64,000 nucleotides of DNA from JBGTSJ01 sp041940305 (lineage in GTDB: Bacteria > Planctomycetota > Planctomycetia > Planctomycetales > Planctomycetaceae): positions 434,001 through 498,000 of the forward strand of contig JBGTSJ010000002.1 in the NCBI GenBank assembly GCA_041940305.1. Reading direction: 5' to 3'. A program made the position numbers and the translations under genes. Shown here piece after piece: positions 26,294 to 33,929 of this stretch (position 1 is its first letter; the number at the start of each line of letters is the position of its first letter). The notes under the pieces were generated by a model. It was not told the DNA's origin and did not search any database. It saw only the letters and a program-made list of their open reading frames with translations.

Positions 26294-27196
26294 TTATCGC
26301 GCGACCACCCAGATGTTGCGGTAGCGGACGGGGTTGCCGTGGTCCTGCAGATAGACCGGACCGGGTTCGGCGGATTCGCCGCTGAGCGGTCCGCCGGGCG
26401 TGGGCTTCAGGTCGACATCGTGAATGACCACGCCGTTGTGCCACACCTTGGCGTGCGCCGGAGCCGTCTTGTTGCCGTCCCCGTCGAACTTCGCCGCCGT
26501 GAACTCGACGTCGTACGTCTGCCACGAGAGCGGCGGGTAGCACATGTTGACGTCCGGCTTCGACACCGAGTAGATGCCGCCGCATTCGTTATCGAGCCCT
26601 TCGAGCCCGAACGAGTCGAGCATCTGAATCTCGTAGCGTCCCTGCACGTAGTAGCCGCTGTTGCCCCGCGCCTGCCCGCGGGCGGACGGCATGTAGGGGA
26701 GGCGGAACTCCAGATGAATCTTGAAGTCCTGGAACGTGTCCTTGCTCGTCGGCCCCTGCACGAGCAGGCCGCTCTCGTCGATCTTCGCGCCGTCTTTCCA
26801 GTGTTCGTTGAGGGACTCCTCCGTGCCGTCAAACAGGACGACGGCACCTTCCGGCGGCTCCTCGCCCAGCGTCTCGCTCTTGCGATCCACCTTCTCCAGC
26901 TTGTGCTCGGCGACGACGGCCTTCACGCCGGCGGTGTCGAACTCGGTGACGCTCCGCTCGCTGCCGTCCCAGCCCGCCCCCGGCAATCCTCCCTTGTACA
27001 TTACGATCGAAAACTGCCCATCCCCCAGCGCGACCACCTGCGTGCCGATCCCGTCAGCCGAATACTCCCCCTGCACCGCAAAATCGGGATCAGCCGCCGC
27101 TTCTTCCGGCGTGGCATAGGTCATGTTGTCGGTCTCGGCGGCGAGTGACAGCGATGCAGCAAAAACGACGGCGAGCGCGCACAGGGATCGAATCAT
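26294..27196 (-). CDS. Exported DUF1080 (3-keto-disaccharide hydrolase) protein
   Basis: 300 residues. Signal peptide MIRSLCALAVVFAASLSLAA, then MTYATPEEAAADPDFAVQGEY. The DUF1080 domain follows (about 100-300), with FQDFKIHLEFRLPYMPSARG, NSGYYVQGRYEIQMLDSFG and GPVYLQDHGNPVRYRNIWV. It matches the first 310 residues of the downstream multihaem protein nearly block for block, so one arose from the other by duplication with or without domain fusion. The DUF1080 fold is a concanavalin-like jelly roll acting on or binding sugars. The start at 27196 opens the signal peptide; the frame is open 55 codons further upstream. It is probably cotranscribed with the downstream gene despite the 182-nt gap. 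Confidence 0.9.
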   Translation of the reverse strand: MIRSLCALAVVFAASLSLAAETDNMTYATPEEAAADPDFAVQGEYSADGIGTQVVALGDGQFSIVMYKGGLPGAGWDGSERSVTEFDTAGVKAVVAEHKLEKVDRKSETLGEEPPEGAVVLFDGTEESLNEHWKDGAKIDESGLLVQGPTSKDTFQDFKIHLEFRLPYMPSARGQARGNSGYYVQGRYEIQMLDSFGLEGLDNECGGIYSVSKPDVNMCYPPLSWQTYDVEFTAAKFDGDGNKTAPAHAKVWHNGVVIHDVDLKPTPGGPLSGESAEPGPVYLQDHGNPVRYRNIWVVAR

Positions 27197-27338
27197 GGCA
27201 GTCTCCGGGATGCAGGTCAGATCGAGCAGACTTCCGATCTTACCGATCAGGCGAAGCCGATGCGACCGACGGGACCCCGTCGTAAGTCCCTGACTTCGCT
27301 CAATTTTCACGGCAGACAGTGTGCGCGCCGGATGGGGC

Positions 27339-27347
27339 TGGTATAAT
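27339..27347 (+). promoter_or_regulatory. Extended -10 promoter candidate (TGGTATAAT)
   Basis: A perfect TATAAT at 27342-27347 is preceded by TG one base upstream, giving an extended -10 element. No good -35 is seen at the usual spacing, which extended -10 promoters tolerate. It lies 82 nt before the first DUF3299 gene and points toward it. Confidence 0.45.
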
Positions 27348-27428
27348 TTCCGGCATTCCATTGCGCGCGGTCGTACTTGTCCGCGTCGTCTGATTCGGGG
27401 ACATGTCCATCACGTCTGGGGAGGCCGT

Positions 27429-28190
27429 ATGTCGATGCCGGTTGCCGAGTTGCCCGCTCAGCAGGATTCGCCTGCCAGCGAGTTCGAGCCTAATGACCCG
27501 CCCGCGCCGGAGCCGGTCCGCTACAGCGAACCCGGTCGGTTCGAATACCGACCGGTGCCGGTCGTCGCCGTGGTCGGGTGCGTGCTCGGTGTTCTCTCCG
27601 CCATGGCGCTGCTGGGAGTAACGGGAATCGTCGTGGCATTCCTCGGTCTGCTGATCAGCGGGTTCGCGACGCTCCGCATCCGCGCCGCCCGCGGCGATCT
27701 GGGAGGCCAGCGGCTCGCTCTGCTGGGACTCGGACTGTCGGTCGTATTCCTCAGTTCGGGCGTCGCGTGGCAGCGCTACCAGTATCTGCACGAAGTCCCC
27801 GCAGGCTACGCCCGCACCAGCTTTACCGAAGACATCTCCCGCAAGGCCTTCGTCACCATCGACGGCCAGACTGGCGTCAGCCCCGAAGTCCAGCAGCTGG
27901 TCGACAAGCCCGTCTTCCTCAAGGGCTTCATGTACCCCACAGGCCAGATGCACGGCCTCGACAGCTTCGTCCTTGTCAAGGACAGCGGCACCTGCTGCTT
28001 CGGTGGCGAGCCCGCCGTGCAGGACATGATTGGGGTCGTCATGGAGCCGGGCCAGACCGTAGACTACTACCAGGGCCGGGTTTCCGTCTCCGGCGTGTTC
28101 GAGCTCAACACGCACTACACCGGCCAGAAGCTGGAACCGATCTTCCTGATGAAGGGACAGATCGTCACCAAATCCAAAACGGCATTCTAA
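27429..28190 (+). CDS. Membrane protein with C-terminal DUF3299 domain
   Basis: 253 residues. A Pro-rich cytoplasmic N-terminus is followed by two or three membrane segments (about 40-110: VVAVVGCVLGVLSAMALLG, TGIVVAFLGLLISGFATL and LALLGLGLSVVFLSSGVAW), resembling DUF4190-type modules. The extracytoplasmic DUF3299 domain comes last (about 150-253) with VFLKGFMYPTGQMHGLDSF and a CC pair in SGTCCFGGEP. The DUF3299 role is unknown; the paired Cys suggests metal or redox chemistry. The stop overlaps the next start (TAATG), so the two are translationally coupled. The start at 27429 lies 82 nt after an extended -10 element. Confidence 0.82.
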   Translation: MSMPVAELPAQQDSPASEFEPNDPPAPEPVRYSEPGRFEYRPVPVVAVVGCVLGVLSAMALLGVTGIVVAFLGLLISGFATLRIRAARGDLGGQRLALLGLGLSVVFLSSGVAWQRYQYLHEVPAGYARTSFTEDISRKAFVTIDGQTGVSPEVQQLVDKPVFLKGFMYPTGQMHGLDSFVLVKDSGTCCFGGEPAVQDMIGVVMEPGQTVDYYQGRVSVSGVFELNTHYTGQKLEPIFLMKGQIVTKSKTAF

Positions 28191-29074
28191 TGAATGGACG
28201 CATTTTCTGCTCGGTTGCATGGCTGCTGTTCGTAGTCCCTTTCGTCCTCGTTGGCTGCACCCGGAGCGATGACGAGGAGTACCGCGTCTATTCGCCCGAT
28301 GATGGCTCCTCCGGTAATGCCGGTTCGGCTGTGCCCCAGTCCGAAGCCGTATCGCCCCAGCCGCAAATAGGTACCGCGCCGACGGCCGATGCGACGATCA
28401 TCGATGAGGGAGACGAGGCCCACGCAGAGTCGGTGACGGTGGAGACCGGCGACGGCGAACGGGAGCCCGTTGCCGATGCCGGGGGCAATTCAGGCAGTGT
28501 GGGCCATAACTCCACCGGTGATGTGCCACCGGGCCCCCGTCTCGCCCTTACGCCCGAACAGCAGGCGGAACTCGACGCGATAGCCGCGCAGGCACCGGTC
28601 GAGGAGACCCCGAGTGAGCCGCGCGAGATCAAGCTGCTGGTCCCAGAGAAGACCTTCAAGAAGGAGGGTCCCGAAGGCGCAATCCGCGTCAGTTACGACG
28701 ACCTCGATCTGCTCAAAGTTCTCAATATGGAGCCGGTCACCGCCGGCGCGCCGGAGCACTTCCCGTCGTGGCTCAAGGACCTCGACGGCAAGCGGATTCG
28801 CCTTCGCGGCTATATGCGGCCCGATGTGCTCGCGGAAGATCTGCCATTCTTCGTACTGGCCCGCGACACGCAGGCCTGCTGCTTCGGCCCCAACACCAAG
28901 CCCTACGACATCATCCCCACCATCATGCGCGAGGGGGTCACCACCGACTATATCCACCTGCAACCGTTCGACATCGTCGGCAACTTCCATATCAACATCG
29001 AAATGGACCTGGACGACCCGAACAAGGTGGAGTTCCTGTACTACATCGACGACGCGGTCGTGATCCAGAAGTGA
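28190..29074 (+). CDS. Lipoprotein with DUF3299 domain
   Basis: 294 residues. A type II signal peptide (MNGRIFCSVAWLLFVVPFVLVGC) gives a lipid-anchored Cys23. A long acidic low-complexity linker (about 25-150) leads to a DUF3299 domain (about 165-290) with KRIRLRGYMRPDVLAEDLPF, DTQACCFGPNTKPYD and the closing FHINIEMDLDDPNKVEFLY. It shares the CC motif and domain order with the upstream gene, and starts inside its stop codon, so the pair likely works together at the membrane surface. A long hairpin follows the gene. Confidence 0.85.
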   Translation: MNGRIFCSVAWLLFVVPFVLVGCTRSDDEEYRVYSPDDGSSGNAGSAVPQSEAVSPQPQIGTAPTADATIIDEGDEAHAESVTVETGDGEREPVADAGGNSGSVGHNSTGDVPPGPRLALTPEQQAELDAIAAQAPVEETPSEPREIKLLVPEKTFKKEGPEGAIRVSYDDLDLLKVLNMEPVTAGAPEHFPSWLKDLDGKRIRLRGYMRPDVLAEDLPFFVLARDTQACCFGPNTKPYDIIPTIMREGVTTDYIHLQPFDIVGNFHINIEMDLDDPNKVEFLYYIDDAVVIQK

Positions 29075-29075
29075 C

Positions 29076-29158
29076 GAACCGCGAAAGTCGCGAAAACGGC
29101 GAAAGGTATGAGCGAACTTACGCATGCCCTTTCGCTGATTTCGCCCATTTCGCGGTTC
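29076..29158. terminator. Long imperfect inverted repeat after the DUF3299 operon
   Basis: The left arm beginning GAACCGCGAAAGTCGCGAAA pairs with the right arm ending TTTCGCCCATTTCGCGGTTC; internal GCGAAA units match with a few bulges. It starts 2 nt after the stop and could terminate the operon. The repeated GCGAAA units suggest it is also a dispersed element. Confidence 0.5.
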
Positions 29159-29207
29159 TCTTTCTCACCGACATAAACTGACTCACATTCTATCTCCGGA
29201 GGTGCCC

Positions 29208-30380
29208 ATGCGCTCCGCTCTGACATACCTGGCCGTCCTCGTCTCCGTCGCTGCCACGGCGGAGGCGGCAATCTGCTGCCCGTTTTGCGAGGCCCCGTCG
29301 CTCACGCTCACTGAGCAGCTCAACCAGGCCGACGTCGCGGTGCTGGTGCAATACGTGGAATCGAAAGCCGCCGACCGGGAGAAGGGATTCGCCGGCGAGA
29401 CGACGTACGAGATCGTCGACGTCGTCCACGACGCAGGCGAGAACTACAAGCACGGCGGCCGCATCAAGCTCGACCGCGACCGCGCCGCCCGGCGCGGCGA
29501 CCTGTTCGTGCTCCTGGGGACCCGGGGGAACGGCGTCGAATGGGCCAGCCCCCTGGAAGTCAGCGAGACCAGCTTCCAGTACATGAAGCAGGCCCCGCCG
29601 AAGGAGGCGAACACCTCCGAGCGGCTCAAGTACTTCGTCCGCTTCCTGGAATACCCCGATCCCCTCATCGCCAGCGACGCCTACGGCGAGTTCGCCAACG
29701 CCCCCTACAAAGACATCACCCCCATCAAGGACACGTTCCCGCGCGAGAAGCTCCGCGAGTGGCTGACCGACCCTGAAACCCCCGCCACCCGCCTCGGCCT
29801 GTACGGCCTCATGCTCGGCCTGTGCGGCACAGCCGAGGACGAAGAGCTGATGCGGAAGAAGATTACCGAGCCCACTCAGGACTTCCGCCTCGGCATCGAC
29901 GGCATCATGGCCGGCTACCTGCTGCTCACCGGCGAGGAGGGGCTCAAGCTCATCGACGACACGAAGCTCCGTGACGCCGACATCCCCTTCAGCGAAACCT
30001 ACGCCGGCATGCAGGCCCTGCGGTTCCTCTGGACCTACGCCCCCGAGCGCGTCTCCAAGGAGCGGCTCCGCGGCTCGATGCGGATCCTCCTCGACCGCCC
30101 GGACCTCGCCGACCTCGTCATCACCGACCTCGCCCGTTGGGAAGACTGGTCCATCACCGACAAGCTCTGGGAGCTGTACCACGACGACGAGTACAACATC
30201 CCCTCCATCAAGCGGGCCATCGTCCGCTTCTATCTCGTCGCCGAACGCGCCAAGACGGAAGACATGGAGAACCCCCAGCCGCTGGAGACTGCCGAGCAGG
30301 CGAAGGAGTACCTCGCCACGCTGCGCGAAGACGACCCGAAGACGGTGCAGGCGGCGGAGCGGTTTTTCTTCTTGAATTGA
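29208..30380 (+). CDS. Secreted CPxC-start protein of unknown family, paralogue 1
   Basis: 390 residues. The signal peptide (MRSALTYLAVLVSVAATAEA) is followed at once by AICCPFCEAPSLTLTEQLNQ, placing a CCPxC thiol cluster at the mature N-terminus. A beta-rich domain (about 35-130) is followed by a helical C-terminal region (about 140-390) with SERLKYFVRFLEYPDPLIAS, LGLYGLMLGLCGTAEDEELM and RAIVRFYLVAERAK, resembling HEAT-like helical repeats. The CxxC could bind metal or a disulfide partner. ATG 29208 is preceded by GGAGG. It follows the DUF3299 pair and has a clear paralogue at 31366-32589. Confidence 0.78.
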   Translation: MRSALTYLAVLVSVAATAEAAICCPFCEAPSLTLTEQLNQADVAVLVQYVESKAADREKGFAGETTYEIVDVVHDAGENYKHGGRIKLDRDRAARRGDLFVLLGTRGNGVEWASPLEVSETSFQYMKQAPPKEANTSERLKYFVRFLEYPDPLIASDAYGEFANAPYKDITPIKDTFPREKLREWLTDPETPATRLGLYGLMLGLCGTAEDEELMRKKITEPTQDFRLGIDGIMAGYLLLTGEEGLKLIDDTKLRDADIPFSETYAGMQALRFLWTYAPERVSKERLRGSMRILLDRPDLADLVITDLARWEDWSITDKLWELYHDDEYNIPSIKRAIVRFYLVAERAKTEDMENPQPLETAEQAKEYLATLREDDPKTVQAAERFFFLN

Positions 30381-30383
30381 TCA

Positions 30384-30416
30384 TCTGAGATCTCAAATCT
30401 GAAATCTCAAATCTGA
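30384..30416. repeat. AAATCTGAAATCTCA repeat, copy 1
   Basis: Alternating ATCTCAAATCTGAAATCTCA units right after a gene end. A matching AAATCTGAAATCTCAGATC occurs at about 59469-59487. It is a dispersed intergenic repeat without an obvious stem. Confidence 0.55.
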
Positions 30417-30440
30417 TACGAACCGCCGTCAACACCTGTA

Positions 30441-30461
30441 GACGGGGTCTGTGACCCCGTC
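30441..30461. terminator. Perfect 9-bp hairpin
   Basis: Stem GACGGGGTC / GACCCCGTC with a TGT loop. It lies about 60 nt after the preceding plus-strand gene and could terminate it. No T-run follows. Confidence 0.5.
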
Positions 30462-30541
30462 CGAACCAGGCGGGTCGTCGAGCTTTCACCCGCTCGGCCG
30501 GCCTCACAGAGGGCGGCTACAGAGGCGTCCTGATTGCGGAA

Positions 30542-30661
30542 ATGTTCCGGATCGACGTCGAGCTGGCACTCGTATATCGACTCCTCTGCATTCTGGCGAT
30601 TGCACTCATCATTGGCGGCATCTACCGGCTCGCCAGACCGCGAGACCTCGATCAAATGTGA
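30542..30661 (+). CDS. Very small single-helix membrane protein
   Basis: 39-codon frame from ATG 30542, with no other gene in the gap. MFRIDVELALVYRLLCILAI begins the helix, ALIIGGIYRL ends it, and ARPRDLDQM is a charged tail, giving a single transmembrane segment with a positive-inside end. Its stop is 15 nt before the next gene. No Shine-Dalgarno is obvious. It could be real or a chance hydrophobic frame. Confidence 0.45.
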   Translation: MFRIDVELALVYRLLCILAIALIIGGIYRLARPRDLDQM

Positions 30662-30676
30662 CGGGGATATGGTCCG

Positions 30677-31129
30677 ATGAGAGCGTGGGAATCGCTTGCA
30701 GTGCTGATCATCATGGCCGGCTGCGGCGGCCTGCCTCCCCCGCCGGTTGCCGTGCGGCAAGTCATCGTTCCCCAGACACCGGCTCCACTCGTTCCAGCAC
30801 ACCCGGCGCGGGATCAGTTTCTCGGCACGTGGGAAATCACCGGGAATGGAGCGCTCACGATCTCGGAAACGGCCGACGGCGGCGTTGCAGTCAGTTTTCC
30901 CGACCCGGAATTCTCGCGGTATGTCGTGCGCAATGTCAGGTGGGTCGACGATCGTCTGGCCCTGGACCGCCATGAGTACCTGATCTCGGCCGATCAGGAG
31001 ATCACGGCTGAGTTCAAGCTTGCCCTGATCCTCCGGCTGGCGGACAGCAATGACCGAATTGTCGCAATGATCCCGGAGCCCGATTCGAGCGACCCCCGAG
31101 TGGTCGAACTGGTGCGGGCCGAACGGTAA
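30677..31129 (+). CDS. Putative small lipoprotein
   Basis: 150 residues. Signal peptide MRAWESLAVLIIMAGC with lipobox Cys16, a Pro-rich spacer (about 18-45), then a small beta-rich domain starting DQFLGTWEITGNGALTI. That pattern resembles lipocalin-like or copper-resistance-type small domains that open with LxGTWE; this is only a resemblance. It lies directly after the tiny membrane frame and before the second CPxC paralogue. Confidence 0.65.
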   Translation: MRAWESLAVLIIMAGCGGLPPPPVAVRQVIVPQTPAPLVPAHPARDQFLGTWEITGNGALTISETADGGVAVSFPDPEFSRYVVRNVRWVDDRLALDRHEYLISADQEITAEFKLALILRLADSNDRIVAMIPEPDSSDPRVVELVRAER

Positions 31130-31294
31130 TCGTCTCTTGCTCCCCGGGTCCACCTGGGAAGACACTTTCACGAAGGTCCGCTTCGCGCGGGATCACACGA
31201 TCCACGCCTGGTCGCCGAGCGACTTGCCATTGCGTAGCACGACGCAATTGAGCAACACTGCCGCCGGCGTCACAGCGAACACGCCAGCGCTCCC

Positions 31295-31334
31295 CAATTT
31301 GCAATGTGCAATTCGCAATGACCAATCTGCAATC
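31295..31334. repeat. GCAAT-rich short-period repeat
   Basis: TTTGCAATGTGCAATTCGCA followed by ATGACCAATCTGCAATC: a roughly 9-nt period of GCAAT. It lies 32 nt upstream of the second CPxC paralogue start, so it could affect that gene's expression. Probably a dispersed intergenic repeat. Confidence 0.5.
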
Positions 31335-31365
31335 GTCCGTCTCCCCCCGCCGGCAAGGACGCCCC

Positions 31366-32589
31366 ATGCTCCGCCTCCTCTCCGCCGCCCTCTTCGTCCT
31401 CGCGCTCGCCGCCCCGCTCGCGGCCTGCCCGCACTGCCCCACCAACCTCGGCCCCACGCTCGCCGAACAGCTCACCGCGGCCGACGTCGCCGTCTTCGTC
31501 ACCTGGCAGCGCGGCGACAAAGGGAGCATCGAAGAGGGCCGCCCCGGCTCCACCACGTTCCAGATCCTGTCCATTCATCACGACAAGACCGCCCGCCACG
31601 TGAAGAAACAACGGGTTGCCCTCGACCGCTACTGGAACGGCGAAAAGGGGGACACGTTCCTGCTCCTCGGCATCGCCGACACCGGCGTCGACTGGAGCGA
31701 CCCCATCGCCATCACCGAGCCCGCCATCGACTACATCTGCAACGCACCCGCCGTCGATCTCCCCTCCACCGAACGGCTCGGCTACTTCCTCGACTTCCTC
31801 GACCACCCCGACCGCGCCGTCTCCGCCGATGCCTTCGGCGAGTTCGCCGTCGCTCCCTACGACGACGTCGTCGCCGTCGCCCATGGCGTCACCCCCGAGA
31901 CCGTCCGCGGCTGGCTCGAAGATCCCGACGTCGACGTCACCCGTCTCGGCTTCTACGGCCTCCTGCTCGGCCTCACCGGCGGCCCCGCAGACGCCGAATA
32001 CCTCAAGCAGCGCATCATCGAGCCCACCAGCGAGTTCCGCCTGGGCATCGACGGCATGATCTCCGGCTACCTGCTCCTCACCGGCGAACCGGGCCTCGAC
32101 GTCATCGACGAGCATAAGCTCCGCAACCCCGACGCCGAGTTCAGCGAGACCTTCGCCGCCATGAACTCACTCCGTTTCCTCTGGAGCGAAGCCCCCGACT
32201 GCATTCCGCCGGAACGGGTCCGCGCCTCGATGCGCATTCTGCTGGAGCGCGTCGAACTCACCGACCTCGTGATCATCGACCTCGCCCGCTGGCAGGACTG
32301 GTCCGTCACCGACCGCCTGATGGAGATGTACGACGACCCCGACTACGATATTCGCGAGATCAAGCGGGCCATCGTCCGCTTCTACCTCGTCGCCTCCCGC
32401 AGCAAGCCCGACCCCGAAACCGGCGAACTCCCCCCGCACGCCGCCGCGGCCGCCGCCTACCTCAAGACCATCCGCGAACGCGACCCCGACGTCGTCAAAC
32501 AGGCCGAGCGATTCTTCTTCATCAACCGGGTGGAATCGCCGTCACCCAGCTACTCTTGGTCCTGGCGCCAGTGCATTTGGGGCTGCTGA
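31366..32589 (+). CDS. Secreted CPxC-start protein of unknown family, paralogue 2
   Basis: 407 residues, homologous along its whole length to 29208-30380. The signal peptide ends LAAPLAA, followed by CPHCPTNLGPTLAEQLTAAD with a CxxC at the mature N-terminus. The two share the blocks LDRYWNGEKGDTFLLLGIAD (versus LDRDRAARRGDLFVLLGTRG), LGFYGLLLGLTG, EFRLGIDGMISGYLLLTGEP, and ITDLARWEDW/IIDLARWQDW. This copy ends with an extra Ser/Trp-rich tail and a terminal Cys. The start at 31366 opens the signal peptide; an in-frame start 20 codons upstream reads through the GCAAT repeat. Confidence 0.78.
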   Translation: MLRLLSAALFVLALAAPLAACPHCPTNLGPTLAEQLTAADVAVFVTWQRGDKGSIEEGRPGSTTFQILSIHHDKTARHVKKQRVALDRYWNGEKGDTFLLLGIADTGVDWSDPIAITEPAIDYICNAPAVDLPSTERLGYFLDFLDHPDRAVSADAFGEFAVAPYDDVVAVAHGVTPETVRGWLEDPDVDVTRLGFYGLLLGLTGGPADAEYLKQRIIEPTSEFRLGIDGMISGYLLLTGEPGLDVIDEHKLRNPDAEFSETFAAMNSLRFLWSEAPDCIPPERVRASMRILLERVELTDLVIIDLARWQDWSVTDRLMEMYDDPDYDIREIKRAIVRFYLVASRSKPDPETGELPPHAAAAAAYLKTIRERDPDVVKQAERFFFINRVESPSPSYSWSWRQCIWGC

Positions 32590-32761
32590 GCCACCTCCCC
32601 CTTGCACGACCGGCCCCGCCACACCGCGTCAGTCCGTCAATCGCAGACGCCCTTCGCTTCCCTGGTGCGAACGTCCGCGCAAAGGCGCGAGCCCGTTGCA
32701 CGCCGCGTGGCGACCGCAACTTCCAGCAGGTATAACGGGAGCCCCTCCAGGAGCCCCCGTC

Positions 32762-33697
32762 ATGACGCACACCATCCCCACTCGCCGCCGTTTCCTGCAG
32801 TCCACGCTCGCCGCAACCGCCGCCGGACTCGCCGCTCCCCTGCTGAGATCAACGCCCGCCGCCCAGCCTCCCCAGCGCACGGGCGGCTCGCACATGAAGC
32901 TCTCCCTCGCCGCCTACTCCTTCAACAGCCTCCTCCCCCGCAACTGGCCCAGGGGACCCGCCAACCAGGACGCCCCCCTCACCCTCGACGACTTCATTCA
33001 GTTCTGCGCCGACCTCAACCTCGACGGCACGGAACTGACCAGCTACTACTTCCCCGCCGAAGTCACCCCCGACTACCTGCTGCACCTGAAACAGCTCACG
33101 TTCCGTCTCGGGCTCTCCATCTCCGGCACCGCCATCGGCAACGACTTCTGCCTCCCCGACGGCCCCGACCGCGACTTCCACCTGAGCATGACGCGGCAGT
33201 GGATCGACTACGCCGCCGTCATGGGCGCTCCCGCCATCCGCATCTTCGCCGGACAGGTGCCCAAAGGTGACAACGAAGCGGCCGCCCTCGACCGCTGCGT
33301 CGCCGGCATCAACGAGTCGCTGCAGTACGCGGCTGAGAAGGGGGTCGCCCTCGCCCTCGAAAACCACGGCGGCATCACCGCCACCCCCGACCAGTTGCTC
33401 GCCATCGTGGAGCGCGTGGACGACTCCCCCTGGTTCGGCGTCAACTTCGACAGCGGCAACTTCCACACGGCCGACCCCTACGCCGACCTCGCCCGCATCG
33501 CACCCTACGCCATCAACGCCCAGATCAAGGTCGCCCTGTCGGTCGGCGGCAAAAAGGAGGAAGCCGACCTCCCCCGCACCGTCAACATCCTCAAAGACGC
33601 CGGCTACCGCGGCTGGCTCGTGCTGGAATACGAAGAAGCCAACCCCCGCGAAAACATCCCCCAATACATCGAACAGCTGCGAGCCTCAATCGGCTGA
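32762..33697 (+). CDS. Tat-exported sugar phosphate isomerase/epimerase-like TIM barrel
   Basis: 311 residues. Twin-arginine leader (TRRRFLQSTLAATAAGLAAP), then an AP-endonuclease-2-type TIM barrel: KLSLAAYSFNSLLP opens the barrel and LDDFIQFCADLNLDGTEL follows. The metal-site residues appear in GVALALENHGG (Glu), GVNFDSGNFHTADPY (Asp, His) and GWLVLEYEEANP (Glu). The family includes xylose-isomerase-like epimerases; the substrate is unknown. Export of such enzymes is common in planctomycetes. Confidence 0.9.
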   Translation: MTHTIPTRRRFLQSTLAATAAGLAAPLLRSTPAAQPPQRTGGSHMKLSLAAYSFNSLLPRNWPRGPANQDAPLTLDDFIQFCADLNLDGTELTSYYFPAEVTPDYLLHLKQLTFRLGLSISGTAIGNDFCLPDGPDRDFHLSMTRQWIDYAAVMGAPAIRIFAGQVPKGDNEAAALDRCVAGINESLQYAAEKGVALALENHGGITATPDQLLAIVERVDDSPWFGVNFDSGNFHTADPYADLARIAPYAINAQIKVALSVGGKKEEADLPRTVNILKDAGYRGWLVLEYEEANPRENIPQYIEQLRASIG

Positions 33698-33929
33698 CCC
33701 TCACCTCCCCCCCACACTCACAATAAATCCGAAAAGCACAGGGATTGCACCCCCTGGGCCGCAACACTCGACGCCGCAACGACTCCACCGGTCCCCAGCG
33801 CATCCATCGCCCGCCTGTGCTGCAGTGATTCCCGGAACGTGAGCTTTCTGATCGTCAACGTCGCTCCCGGATGTTCGTCTACCTCCCGCGGGCCGACGCT
33901 GGTCGAGCCATCGGTCGTCCGCCGCTAAG

